This document shows, one piece after another, positions 35,545 through 45,600 of a DNA stretch of 64,000 bases. Origin of the DNA: Sphingorhabdus sp. EL138 (GTDB taxonomy: Bacteria; Pseudomonadota; Alphaproteobacteria; Sphingomonadales; Sphingomonadaceae); the NCBI RefSeq assembly GCF_900258045.1, contig NZ_OGVD01000003.1, positions 62,001-126,000 on the forward strand, given 5' to 3'. The notes beneath the pieces are model-generated. The model searched no databases, had not been told where the DNA came from, and was given only the letters and a program-made list of their open reading frames with translations. The first letter of the stretch is position 1. Each line of letters opens with the position of its first letter. Position numbers and translations under genes: made by a program.

Positions 35545-36846
35545 TTAGGGAGAATTTGGTTTGAGAGGTTTGATCTCTGGGCATAAAATGAAGACCGACA
35601 ATACGGTGAGAATTGCAAGGGCAGCGCCAACCGCAAAGGCCGGTGCGTAGCTATTCACCGTAATCACAGGGATGAGGAAATTGAGTCCTACCACTGCAAG
35701 TTTGGCCGCTGTTCCGGCGAATCCAGCCAGGGAGCCGACCGATTTTCCGCTGTAGAAATCACTGGGTAACGTCTGAATATTACCGACGGCAGTCTGGAAA
35801 CCGAACAATATAGCCGCCATCAGCAGCACCGCCATAAGGGGTGTTGCGGCCGTGATTGTCATCAGCAGCGAGACCAGCATGATCAACCCACCCAGCGCGA
35901 TAACAAATTTGCGAGACTTGTTCACCGTCCAACCGGACTTGATCCGGTTTTGCGCGAGCAGCCCGCCAAACCAGGCACCGAACATGGCACCGACATAAGG
36001 CACCCATGCATAAAGACCGATTTCAGCAACGCCGAAGCCATAGGTTTCAGAGAGGTACAGCGGAAGCCATCCGACGAATAACCACCAGATCGGGTCGAGG
36101 AAAAAGGACGCCATAATTACGCCCCAGCTTTCCTTGCGCGAAAGGATTTCTGCGGAGCTGGGTGCATAACTTGCAACCTCATTGGTCTCGACATTTTTCT
36201 GACCGGTCAGGATATATTGCCGTTCGCCTTCTGACAGCCAGGGATGATCTTCCGGGCCGGACTTGTACATGATCAGCCATGGCACCAGCCACAGGAACCC
36301 CAGCGCGCCAATCGCAATGAAGGTCGCTTGCCATGTACCGAGGAAGACAAACAGATAAGCGATAATCGGTGCCGAGACGATGCCGCCAATGGCTGCACCG
36401 GAGTTAAAGATACCCTGAGCCAGCGCGCGTTCGTTAATCGGGAACCACTCGGCATTTGCCTTGGTCGCACCTGGCCAGTTACCAGCCTCCGAAACACCCA
36501 GCAATCCTCGAAAAAGCGCAAAGCTCATAAGCCCCGTAGCCACGGCGTGTAACATGGTGGCTGCGGACCAGACGACAATCGAAAGTACGAAGCCCATTCT
36601 CGTGCCGATCCAGTCGAAAATTTTCCCGAACAGCGTCTGGCCAAAGGCATAGGCGAAAGTGAACACGTTCAATATGATCGCATAGTCCACTTTCGTGAGG
36701 CCAAGCTCGTCGGAGATTTCCGGCCACAGGAAACCAAGCGCTCCGCGGTCAATATAGTTGATGATTGTCGCCAATGCGACGAGTGTCACGATCGCCCAGC
36801 GAAACTTTCCGATCTTGGCAACACTCTCTTTTGCAGCGGTGCTCAT
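35545..36846 (-). CDS. MFS transporter, hexuronate/DEH type
   Basis: A 433-residue major-facilitator protein with twelve predicted helices. It starts RWAIVTLVALATIINYIDRGALGFLWPEI, the N-Y-x-D-R motif of the anion:cation symporter (ACS) branch that includes ExuT. GKIFDWIGTRMGF is the loop 2-3 motif. In this operon it should carry DEH or unsaturated uronate monomers across the inner membrane. The ATG overlaps the stop of kdgF by four bases. Confidence 0.9.
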   Translation of the reverse strand: MSTAAKESVAKIGKFRWAIVTLVALATIINYIDRGALGFLWPEISDELGLTKVDYAIILNVFTFAYAFGQTLFGKIFDWIGTRMGFVLSIVVWSAATMLHAVATGLMSFALFRGLLGVSEAGNWPGATKANAEWFPINERALAQGIFNSGAAIGGIVSAPIIAYLFVFLGTWQATFIAIGALGFLWLVPWLIMYKSGPEDHPWLSEGERQYILTGQKNVETNEVASYAPSSAEILSRKESWGVIMASFFLDPIWWLFVGWLPLYLSETYGFGVAEIGLYAWVPYVGAMFGAWFGGLLAQNRIKSGWTVNKSRKFVIALGGLIMLVSLLMTITAATPLMAVLLMAAILFGFQTAVGNIQTLPSDFYSGKSVGSLAGFAGTAAKLAVVGLNFLIPVITVNSYAPAFAVGAALAILTVLSVFILCPEIKPLKPNSP

Positions 36847-37211
36847 GACGGGTCACCCGCGTTCAGAAAGTCTTCCCGGGCGGGACTGAACGTGTCGATC
36901 AGCACGCCGGACTCCAGACAGACCGCCCCGTGATCCTGATGGGGCGCGACGTAGAAACAGTCGCCGGCATTCAGCTCAAAATCCTCGCCATCGACATGAA
37001 CCAGAAACCGACCAGATTCGACATAACTCGACTGGCTGTGGAAATGGCTGTGCACCGTACCAACTGCGTCTTTCTCAAACCACACTCGGCAAATCATGAT
37101 GCCCGGACCATAGCCCAGCATTTGCCGCTTGATACCGGGATCAACATCCTCGATGGGAACATCCGATGCGCGCACCGCGCTCGGGCTACATTCGTCCATG
37201 ATTGCACTCAT
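36843..37211 (-). CDS. kdgF: KdgF-type cupin
   Basis: A 122-residue single-cupin protein. The metal ligands are visible in VHSHFHSQSSYVESGRF (two His and a Gln) and in APHQDHGAVCLESGVLIDTFSP (the late His), and the FSPAREDFL ending is characteristic of KdgF. KdgF speeds up the conversion of unsaturated monouronates released by lyases to the linear keto form. Both ends overlap neighbours by four bases (ATGA), which ties it to the PL17 lyase and the transporter. Confidence 0.9.
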   Translation of the reverse strand: MSAIMDECSPSAVRASDVPIEDVDPGIKRQMLGYGPGIMICRVWFEKDAVGTVHSHFHSQSSYVESGRFLVHVDGEDFELNAGDCFYVAPHQDHGAVCLESGVLIDTFSPAREDFLNAGDPS

Positions 37212-39382
37212 TTTTCTCTCCCAATTCCCAAGTCAATTCGGGCGGCAAAGCCTTTCCAGCTAAGCGTCTGTCCCCGAAATTTCACTGTGTGCTTGGTGGC
37301 ATTGTCCGGATCATAAGAGACTGCAAAAGCCAGCTTTGTTCCGGCTGTTGTCTCCAGAAATAATATGTCCTTGCCGTCCACGGTTTCAAAAGCCATTTGC
37401 CTGATCTGGCTATCGCTCGCCACGGTTTGTTCGGCCGCCCCGTCATAACGGCCATGGGCTTCCAATATTCCGGCAAAGCTGGTGTTTTTGGCATTGTCGA
37501 CACGCTGGATCAGCATCGGTTCGCGGCGCAAATTGAAATTGGGATCATTGGCTCCGCTTTCGGCCAGGATCATCTGCGCACCCGCATGTGGAACAAAACG
37601 CCATGTATAGAAACGATCATCAAGCAACCAAGTGACAAAGCTATTGTCGGCAGTCGGTGTGCCTTCTGCATCTACCCAGATATGCTGATAACCGTTTTTG
37701 TCACCAAGTACCGGACGGTTTTGCGGATTGGATGCGACATCGAAACCGATGCGCATGATCTGACCGTTATAGTGAAGCGGCAAGTCATAGCGATGCGCTG
37801 TGTCCGATTGCACGCGCATAATGTCGACTGCCAGCGGCTGGCCGAGCCCTGCGACATCCAGCAACGCCATCGTGCGCGTGAACGCAACATCAGGATAGGC
37901 GCCAGTCATGCTCGCTGCACTTATCTGGCTTCTGGGTTTGTCGGAAAAATAAAGCTGCTTTGGCGACTGCGCCTCGCCTGCCTTGGTATTACCGCGAAAA
38001 TGACTTTGCTCGTCAACAACCAGCGTGTTGTGGGCGATGCTCTGCTTCGCCCAGCTTTTGTTCTCTGGAAGATACCGACCGCCTTCTTTGGCTTCGATAT
38101 TCAGGAAGCGGGCGGCTCCATAATCCGAAATCAACTCGCGACCATTGTCATAATATTGCCAGCTCAGTTTGTCGAAATGGCCGTGCCCCATGCCTTGTGA
38201 GCTATTTTTGGTCACTAGTGCCTGATGATGCGGACCAGTGCCATTGCGCAATATGGCCACTGCTCCTTTTTTGCCGTCCGGCCCGTCGCGCAGCAGTAAA
38301 GATTTATAGTCAAACGGCACGGCTTTTCCAGCTGCAAGGTCTTTTGCAAGCTGCTGGCCGTCGCTGGTCAACACGGTTCGACCTTGCCACTCGGCAATCG
38401 ACAGAAGCTGCGGATCACGGGTCTTGGTATAGGCAATGGCGACGCCGTGATATAATTCTTCGGTATTGAGACTCTTGTCCTTGATCGCGTCGTTAAACGG
38501 GAAGAAGAAACCGCCATAGGTCAGCTGGGCCGTTGTTCGCAGTGCTTTGAGCAATATCCCGTCACGGCGTTCGAAAATCTTGCGTGCAGGATCATTTTTT
38601 TCAATCGCGTCTGCAAAAACCAAGAAAGGCATCAGCGCATAACGCTGATAGTAAGGGCCTTCCGAGTAATAGCCATCTGGGGAGAAAAGCAGGTCGGTCT
38701 GACGCAGAAAGCCAGATTTTCCGTCCTTTGCAGAGCCTAGTAGTGCGCGCTCAACCATATCCTGGTCACCCAGCATATAGCCGGTCATCCCGACACCAGC
38801 TGTGGCCCAGGTTGCATGATTGTGGATCAGATTGAATGTCTGTGCAGACTCCACCGATAGGAAATCGGCTGCTTCACGAAAGACTTGATTGTCGATCCGG
38901 TCGCGCTGTGCTTGTGGCAACTGGTCACGAAACTGTTCATAACCTTGGACGCTCTGCACGAGCCACACGGCATCGTTCAAAACCTGCCAGAAAATCTTGC
39001 CGTAATTCTGCTTCTTGCGTGCTGGATGCGCCCCCAAAGTCGGATAAAGGTCAGCATAGGCTAGCAGGATATCTCGGGCATAATCGGCATAGCGTTGCTC
39101 GCCAGTGATCCGATAGAGCATGCCCGCGTAATAGACTGCCTTATAGTTGCGCTTGTGCTGCTCATGCGTGTAACCACCGCCGGGATCTTTTGGCGTCGGG
39201 ACCACCACACCGGCATCCATCATCATTTTCAGAAAAGCGCGCGAACGGACGACTTCGTTATCAAATAATGGCGCAGCTGCTTGCGGTGCCGCTGCTGACC
39301 GGAGCTGCGACCCTTCTGCCGCCCCGGCAGCACAGGCAGTAGAACAGCTCAGTAACGTCAGAGGCAGGATGAACCACTTCAT
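37208..39382 (-). CDS. Oligoalginate lyase, PL17 family
   Basis: A 724-residue secreted enzyme. The signal peptide MKWFILPLTLLSCSTACAAG contains cysteines and may be a lipoprotein signal, though the lipobox is not perfect. An alpha/alpha toroid (residues about 40-370; GGGYTHEQHKRNYKAVYYAGMLYRITG, TFNLIHNHATWATAGVG with catalytic Asn/His candidates, YYSEGPYYQRYALMPF with the Tyr) is followed by a heparinase II/III-like beta-sheet domain (NSSQGMGHGHFDKLSWQYYDNGRELISDYG). This is the two-domain plan of PL17 exolytic oligoalginate lyases, which release unsaturated monouronates. Four-base overlaps join it to PL6 upstream and kdgF downstream. Confidence 0.92.
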   Translation of the reverse strand: MKWFILPLTLLSCSTACAAGAAEGSQLRSAAAPQAAAPLFDNEVVRSRAFLKMMMDAGVVVPTPKDPGGGYTHEQHKRNYKAVYYAGMLYRITGEQRYADYARDILLAYADLYPTLGAHPARKKQNYGKIFWQVLNDAVWLVQSVQGYEQFRDQLPQAQRDRIDNQVFREAADFLSVESAQTFNLIHNHATWATAGVGMTGYMLGDQDMVERALLGSAKDGKSGFLRQTDLLFSPDGYYSEGPYYQRYALMPFLVFADAIEKNDPARKIFERRDGILLKALRTTAQLTYGGFFFPFNDAIKDKSLNTEELYHGVAIAYTKTRDPQLLSIAEWQGRTVLTSDGQQLAKDLAAGKAVPFDYKSLLLRDGPDGKKGAVAILRNGTGPHHQALVTKNSSQGMGHGHFDKLSWQYYDNGRELISDYGAARFLNIEAKEGGRYLPENKSWAKQSIAHNTLVVDEQSHFRGNTKAGEAQSPKQLYFSDKPRSQISAASMTGAYPDVAFTRTMALLDVAGLGQPLAVDIMRVQSDTAHRYDLPLHYNGQIMRIGFDVASNPQNRPVLGDKNGYQHIWVDAEGTPTADNSFVTWLLDDRFYTWRFVPHAGAQMILAESGANDPNFNLRREPMLIQRVDNAKNTSFAGILEAHGRYDGAAEQTVASDSQIRQMAFETVDGKDILFLETTAGTKLAFAVSYDPDNATKHTVKFRGQTLSWKGFAARIDLGIGREK

Positions 39383-41628
39383 TTCTCAGTTCCGTCCGTG
39401 ACAACGTTATCGGACATTTTTGCACGCGGCGCGCCGGTCCAGATCAGCTCTTCGACAATTGGTGCCGGTGTGTTTGAAAATATGTTCTGGGCAACCCGAG
39501 TTTGCGGACGACCGACCGTGTGAACGATCTTTATCGGCGCACTATCGGCAAAGTTTGATTTACGGATGTCACTGTGCTGCACCCCATGCAACACCATCGC
39601 TGCGCCCGATGCATTATTGCCGCTTTTTCCGACATTCAGGAAATTGGATTCAGATAGGGAAAAATGCGGACCAAAAGTACTTTCATCCCGTCCACCGCGA
39701 TAAATGTTGAATACCGAACCGCCAATATCTTTGAAATTGGATTCAGAGATACTGACATATTCTGCGTTATACTGGCCGTAATCCTCCGTTTCTGCCGCCG
39801 CCTGTATTATCGATCCGGAGATGTTGAGGAAATTGCTGTTCTTGATTGTCACCCGATCCGCGAAACTGCTCTTTCCCAGCGCAATAACATGAAAGGATTT
39901 GTTGACGTCGAGATTGGCAATATTCACGCGATCCAGCGAAATTACGAAATTGGATTGTATCGGATAGCTGGTTGTCCGGATAACCGCATTGCCGACCGAG
40001 TCCGGAGCCAATGCCCCGTCAATCAGCAGATTGGATAGACTCAGGCTTCCGCGTTCTCTGATTTCAAACAAAGACGGTCGCGCAAAGATGATCTTGGCAC
40101 CGCCTTCCGCCGGCCCGGCAATGGAAATCGCTTTGTCCAGCGGTAGCAGCTTGTTGACCACATAATCGCCGACGCTCAACACCAACCGGTCGCCCTCTTC
40201 GGCCGCGGCCAGCGTTTCGGTCAAACTGTCTTCGCCCGGTGCGACAGCAATATCCTTGCCCTTGCCGAAACGATCACCGGTTGCCGGCTTAGCATACCAG
40301 GTAACCCCCACCTGATCCCGGGTCACGGGTTTCAGATCACGGGACGCCCCGACGGTCAAGCCTTCCGGATACAGCAAACCATTGTCAGCGCGGCTCAGCG
40401 TTGCGGGCATGGCCGTGATACCTGCAACGGGCTTCTCCATATTGCCGGCGGTAAGTTGGTTATCAGTAAAGCGGATACCGTTAATGTCGTCCTGCACCTT
40501 GATGAAGGTGCCATCGCCAAAGCCATTTAGCAGGTTACCGGAGAATTTGCTGTTTACCGGCGGTGCGGATCGCTCCTTGTCTGCGCCGGCCGCAAAGGTA
40601 ATCCGCCTGCTATCAACAACACTGTTATTCTCAATAACTGCATTGTCGACCTGGACATAGCGATTGACCGGTGAATTGGGCACACCGTTCATCACGGTCA
40701 GCGCGCTTGAAAAGCCTGTGCCGCGAAGCCCTTCCATATAATTGTTCCGGATTGTCTGATCGCGGTTGATCACCCGGATACCACCCGTATGATCTTTGCC
40801 ATTACCCATGAAGACGTTGTTCTCGACGAAATTGCCATCACCGTGGCGCAAGGTCAATGTCCCGCTCGATTCAAAGAAAACATTGCCGCGATAGGTGTTT
40901 GCACCGGATTTGGAGGAGATGATCTCGACCTCTCCGTCGCAACGATCAAAAAAATTATTCTCGACCAGCGTATGCGAATTGAACATCGAATATTTACTAG
41001 TGCCGATGCGAAGAGTTTCTCCGCCGTTGGAGCCGAGCACAGGGCGCGGTCCGAAATAATTGTGATCGATTCGGTGGTAGTTTTTCTGACTATCCTTGCT
41101 GTCGAGCCGGACAGCGAAGGTCACACCCTTATTGCTTTTACCGACCAGATGATTGTGATCAAAGCGGTTGCGCTTGCCATACATGCCGACCCAGTAGTCA
41201 CTTTCGAACCGGTCCGGCTTGTTGAAATGATCGATGACTACCTCGGTCACCCGGCTGTCATATGCCAAATCCTTTTTCGTCCAGCGAAAAGAGATGACTT
41301 CTCCGGTTGGACTATAACCGTTGCGGAATACAAGACCTGTGACCAGAATATGCTTGCCCCCAATGCGCAGATTAGATTGCCCAGTGATAAGGACTTTTCC
41401 CGGCTCTTCGGAGATGAGGGTGATAGGCTTGGTTTTGGTACCCTGACCTGTCAGTACGATCTCAAAATCACGCCATTCGCCATTGGCCAGAATGATGATA
41501 TCGCCAGCCTCGACCTTTTTGGCGGCTTCGAAATACTCACTCTGGTTTTTGACGAAATAATGAGCGGACTGCGCGGGCGATGCCCAGGCAATGAAAATCC
41601 CAACTATCAGGGCAAACCTGAACACCAT
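39379..41628 (-). CDS. Alginate lyase, PL6 family (two beta-helix domains)
   Basis: A 749-residue secreted enzyme with a signal peptide ending in PAQSAH. The N-terminal beta-helix (residues about 25-450) has the chondroitinase-B/alginate-lyase plan: GEWRDFEIVLTGQG, VTGLVFRNGYSP, NRFDHNHLVGKSNKGVTFAVRLD and HRIDHNYFGPRPVLGSNGGETLRIG, in which the catalytic Lys and Arg are expected. A second, smaller beta-helix fills the C-terminal half. Such two-domain PL6 enzymes cut alginate to oligomers. The ATG at 41628 starts the signal peptide and has AAGGA ten bases upstream; the frame reaches to a GTG at 41667. Confidence 0.92.
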   Translation of the reverse strand: MVFRFALIVGIFIAWASPAQSAHYFVKNQSEYFEAAKKVEAGDIIILANGEWRDFEIVLTGQGTKTKPITLISEEPGKVLITGQSNLRIGGKHILVTGLVFRNGYSPTGEVISFRWTKKDLAYDSRVTEVVIDHFNKPDRFESDYWVGMYGKRNRFDHNHLVGKSNKGVTFAVRLDSKDSQKNYHRIDHNYFGPRPVLGSNGGETLRIGTSKYSMFNSHTLVENNFFDRCDGEVEIISSKSGANTYRGNVFFESSGTLTLRHGDGNFVENNVFMGNGKDHTGGIRVINRDQTIRNNYMEGLRGTGFSSALTVMNGVPNSPVNRYVQVDNAVIENNSVVDSRRITFAAGADKERSAPPVNSKFSGNLLNGFGDGTFIKVQDDINGIRFTDNQLTAGNMEKPVAGITAMPATLSRADNGLLYPEGLTVGASRDLKPVTRDQVGVTWYAKPATGDRFGKGKDIAVAPGEDSLTETLAAAEEGDRLVLSVGDYVVNKLLPLDKAISIAGPAEGGAKIIFARPSLFEIRERGSLSLSNLLIDGALAPDSVGNAVIRTTSYPIQSNFVISLDRVNIANLDVNKSFHVIALGKSSFADRVTIKNSNFLNISGSIIQAAAETEDYGQYNAEYVSISESNFKDIGGSVFNIYRGGRDESTFGPHFSLSESNFLNVGKSGNNASGAAMVLHGVQHSDIRKSNFADSAPIKIVHTVGRPQTRVAQNIFSNTPAPIVEELIWTGAPRAKMSDNVVTDGTEK

Positions 41629-41685
41629 CTCCTGATCATCCTTTTTACTATGATCACGGGCTAACACTGACGCGAATTTACGTCA

Positions 41686-41705
41686 ACCAATTTGTACTAC
41701 CAAAA
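41686..41705. promoter_or_regulatory. GntR/FadR-type operator upstream of the lyase operon
   Basis: ACCAATTTGTACTACCAAAA. It matches 18 of 20 positions of the sequence at 45830-45849 upstream of the TonB receptor gene. The inner TTGTACTACCA fits the FadR-subfamily consensus TNGTNNNACNA exactly. It lies 58 bases upstream of the PL6 start, so binding of the neighbouring GntR protein there is likely but inferred. Confidence 0.65.
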
Positions 41706-41726
41706 GTGATTTTTGTTTATACCAAT

Positions 41727-42467
41727 TTAGCCGAGATTGGCATTGGTAAGGAAGCGCTCTCGACTTTCACTCGCACGCTGCTGCACTTCACGTAGTGCCT
41801 CCTGTTCCGTCGCGTCCAGCATCGCGCTGATCAACCGGAAGAAATGGGCACGCATGGCGTTGCGTGCGTCATCAGGATTGTGTGCCTTTAGAGCATCAAG
41901 GATAAGCTGATGCTCTCTCATACGAGATTCGGCATCTTCCTCACAAACCGAGCCATAGGTCTTTTTGACCTTGGGCAACTCCTCTCGCATCCGCCACAAT
42001 GTCTCAATCGTATGTACAATCGCCTTGTTGCCAGAGGCTTTGGCGATGGTCATATGGAAGGCGTGATCCGCACTGGTTGCAGCATCATCATTGGCAGCGG
42101 ACATCTGGCTAACCAGTTCCTGCAAATCATCCAACGCCTCGTCCGAAATAACCTTCGCCGCAAGTGCCGCCGCTTCAGACTCGATCATGGACCGCGCTTC
42201 GGTCAGTTCGAATGCACTAACATCGGGTAATTGCGCTGGATCTTTTGGTAATTCCTCAGAAACATAGACACCGGAACCCGTTTTGATCTGGATTTTTCCG
42301 ACCGCCTGCAAAGCAATTTCTGCTTCCCTGATCGTTACACGGCTAACACCAAAACGTTCCGCAAGCTCGCGTTCTCCGGGAAGCCGGGTACCTAAAGGAA
42401 AAACGCCCTCGTCAATAAGATCAGAGATTTGTTCTGCAACGCTGTGAAAGAGTCTTTTCTCTGACAT
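41727..42467 (-). CDS. GntR-family regulator, FadR subfamily (alginate locus)
   Basis: A 246-residue regulator. The winged helix-turn-helix occupies residues 5-75 (LFHSVAEQISDLIDEGVFPLGTRLPGERELAERFGVSRVTIREAEIAL as landmarks, with RLPGERELA and SRVTIREA diagnostic). The FCD ligand domain follows, with the metal-site His residues in HAFHMTIAKASGN and MREHQLILDALKAHNPDDARNAMRAHF. It likely senses an alginate breakdown product such as KDG and derepresses the lyase operon and the receptor gene. The ATG at 42467 or the one at 42479, which abuts GGAGG, may be used. Confidence 0.9.
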   Translation of the reverse strand: MSEKRLFHSVAEQISDLIDEGVFPLGTRLPGERELAERFGVSRVTIREAEIALQAVGKIQIKTGSGVYVSEELPKDPAQLPDVSAFELTEARSMIESEAAALAAKVISDEALDDLQELVSQMSAANDDAATSADHAFHMTIAKASGNKAIVHTIETLWRMREELPKVKKTYGSVCEEDAESRMREHQLILDALKAHNPDDARNAMRAHFFRLISAMLDATEQEALREVQQRASESRERFLTNANLG

Positions 42468-42533
42468 TATGGCGCACATCCTCCAGTTTAAATTAGTCCG
42501 GTTAATTCAGACATCTAACGCAAAAATACCCCA

Positions 42534-42546
42534 TTTGTCGACCAAA
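42534..42546. promoter_or_regulatory. Near-palindrome upstream of the GntR gene
   Basis: TTTGTCGACCAAA is nearly self-complementary and resembles the FadR-type half-sites of the locus. It lies about 55-70 bases before the GntR start, so it may serve autoregulation. Confidence 0.35.
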
Positions 42547-42571
42547 TTACCAAACCAAAGCCCTAAGAACC

Positions 42572-42601
42572 GGCGTGGCGGGTTCAAGCTTCCGCCACGC
42601 C
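42572..42601 (-). terminator. Strong hairpin after the alginate TonB receptor gene
   Basis: GGCGTGGCGG and CCGCCACGCC form a perfect 10-bp stem with a 10-base loop, 17 bases past the receptor stop. The T-tract on the minus strand is weak, so it may act as a processing or partial terminator that also shields the GntR promoter. Confidence 0.7.
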
Positions 42602-42617
42602 GCCCCTCTTTGGGAGC

Positions 42618-45600
42618 TTAGAATTTGAATTTCACGCCTGCGAAGTAGCGGGGTCCGTAAACGTTCACTTCCGATATATTTTCCAGCGTCGGATTAAACT
42701 GGTTCCGCGGTTCGTTGAACAGGTTAATACCTTCGATGGTGAACTTGATATTGTCGGTCAGCTTGTATGAAATCCGCGCTTCGAACACGCCGGTATTGCC
42801 AATATATCTGAGGTTACCGGGTGTCGAAATAAACTGCTGGAAATAGTTGCTCCGATATTTGTAGACACCCTGGAAGTCGAAACCGCCAATCTGATAGTAA
42901 GCCTGCGCAGACAGTACATGCTTGGAAAGCCCAAATATTTCTGCTGGTGGGACGATCCCGACACGATCGACAAGTGTACCATTATTGCCAAAGACCTGAG
43001 ACGCGCCAAACTGCGCATCTTCAAACTCGAAATTAGAGCTGGCATAGTTGTAGCTCAGTTTGAAGCCAAGACCATCTAGCGGTTTAGGCAGGTAGCTGAG
43101 ACGATGCGAAGCGGTAACCTCGAAGCCATAGATCGTGCTGGACTCACCAACGGTGTTCTGGGTCGTAACCAACGTTTGCAGCGCTTGCCCGTCAACGATA
43201 AACTCTTCGGTTTGGGTTGTGTTCTCGAAACCGCCATTGAAGCGTTTGTAATAAACACCAGCAGCCAGGATTGTATCGGCATTGGGATACCATTCCACCG
43301 CTGCATCGAAGTTCCATGACAGAAGCGGCTCAGTGAACGGATTACCATTGGCGTTGGCATTGCCGATCGCATCGGCAATTGATGTTACTGTGTCGTCCTG
43401 GAGTCCACTAAAGCTGCGACCAAAGCCTAGAGAGGAGGGATCGGGCCGTGACAGCGCACGATATACCGCAGCACGCGCCTGAACATTCGGTGCGACCTCA
43501 GCCACCACATTAAAGCTAGGTAAAAATTCTGTGTAAGAGCCACCTCCTGTGACCGCCAATAGGGAACCGGCTGCCGGATCAGGAACGATATCAATCGTAC
43601 CATCGGCAGGATCAGTGACCGTGATCAATGCACCGCGAAGACCGGTCGAGCGCACTTTCGTATTTATAACCCGCAAGCCGATATTGCCACGGATCGGGGT
43701 ATTGCCCAGCTCCCCGTCGAAATTGGCCTGCAAATAACCGGCCCAGGTCTTTTCGGTGACATTAACATTCTGGATGGTCTCTTGCGGTCCGGGAATCACC
43801 GGGCGCCCGTCGTCATCAAAAACAATGCCCTGCGGGTCAGCCGCATTCAGCTGCTGCACCAAACAAAGCGGATCGAAAGTTGCGTAGCTGTTGCCCGTGC
43901 CCTGGGTGATGACATTGCCGGCATCATCCACATTCGTCACCAGAGCATTGCCACCACTAATTGATGACAGAAAATTATTTTCCGGGAATACATCATTCCG
44001 GCAGGCCTGATTGGCAATGGTCAGCGCGTCGTCGGAAAAAGTGAATTGGTCCCGCGATCGTGGCACGCTGTCAAAGCCCAGTTCCGAATAGCGAACACCA
44101 CCTATAATGCTCGACAAGAAGCCATCGAATTCATATTCGAGATCACCTCGGATTCCCAGAATATCGTTGTTGCGGAACTGGTTGAGATCGACTCGGGTCC
44201 GGGCATCGTCAGCAAAAAGATCCGGGTTGGTAACGTCGAAGTTTTGGACGATAAAATTATAGCCCTGCGAACCGTTCTGGCCAATGAAAGTAGCAGTTTC
44301 TACGCGATCTCGCTGGATAGAATCACTACCCCTCTCAAGGGCGCTGTTTGTACCGGGAACGGTATTACCGAAAATGTCCTCACGGTCCGATTGCAGCCGG
44401 GTCTGAATGATATTCTCGCGGCGACTAGTATCGGAATAGGAAGCATCAAAGGACAGTTTCAGGCGATCAGAAGCCTGCACTTCAATGGAAATACCGCCAC
44501 CATAATATTCTTCCAGCCGCTCAACAAATTGACTGTTGGTTTCAATCCGCTGTTCGTTGGTGAACTGCAACAAAGATCCGGCCGGCGTGACAATAAGGTC
44601 AAATGGCAAGCGCCGCGATAAATCGACATCAGGTGCATCAACACGCCGGTTTTCGGCAAAAACCAGGTCATTACGAATTTCGGAGAACTCGCGATTTGAA
44701 TATTGAAAATCAAAATTGATATCCACATCCGGAGTAGGCTTTAGCTGCACAGCTGCGAAGAAGGAATCACGCTCATCATCGGTAATATTCTGGCGGAATG
44801 ACCGGGAGCTCGACGTAAAAAGAAACGGCGTATCTGCATCTGGCGCGGTACCAGTCGCAGGATCTATCTCAAGAATCAAATCACCGTCGTCGCTGCCTCC
44901 GTCATCACAGTTATCATCTTCAAAGACACCTTCATTGAAAGTGTTGGGCGCAGAGGCAATCCCAGCCAGTCGGCAGTCCCGAAAACCACTGCTTGAACGT
45001 ACTTCCTGCTCTGGGTTGGTAGTCACATTGCGTGAGTAGCCGAGCGAAATACCGACCTCGCCGTCGCCGACATTAAACTGGTCGATGTAGCTGACCGTGC
45101 CGCGATAACCCAGGTTGCGCTCACGAATGTTCAGGTCGCTGTTGTCGGGATTGTAGTTCAGCTTAAAATCACCCTGTAAACGGCGCTTCCCATAGTCAAT
45201 CGGGCGGACGGTCTCGAGCCTGATTTGCCCGGAAACACCGCCTTCGATGAAGCTCGCTTCCTGTGTCTTGTAGATCGCAACTTTGTTGAAAAGCTCTGAC
45301 GGGAACTGGCTGAAATTCACGGAGCGATCGCCACTACCGTTCGTCGCCTCCCTGCCATTCAGAACGGTAGAGCCCAAGAAAGGGCCCAAGCCACGAATGG
45401 AGATCTCTGTTGCGCCGCCCTGCTCACGATGTGAGGCCGCGCCGGTCAGTGTTTCGAGTGCCTCACCAATGGATAACGCCGGCAGATCACCAATTTCCTC
45501 TGAAGACAGCGCATCCACAATGGTGGTTGCTTCTTTCTTCGTTGCAATCGAATCCTGAATAGTCGCTCGAATACCAGAGACGACAATCGTATTTTCATCC

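Noticed and set aside
37397-38200. 267-codon antisense ORF inside the PL17 gene
   Set aside because: It mirrors the lyase coding frame and shows no domain.
40789-41664. 291-codon antisense ORF inside the PL6 gene
   Set aside because: It mirrors the lyase coding frame and shows no domain.
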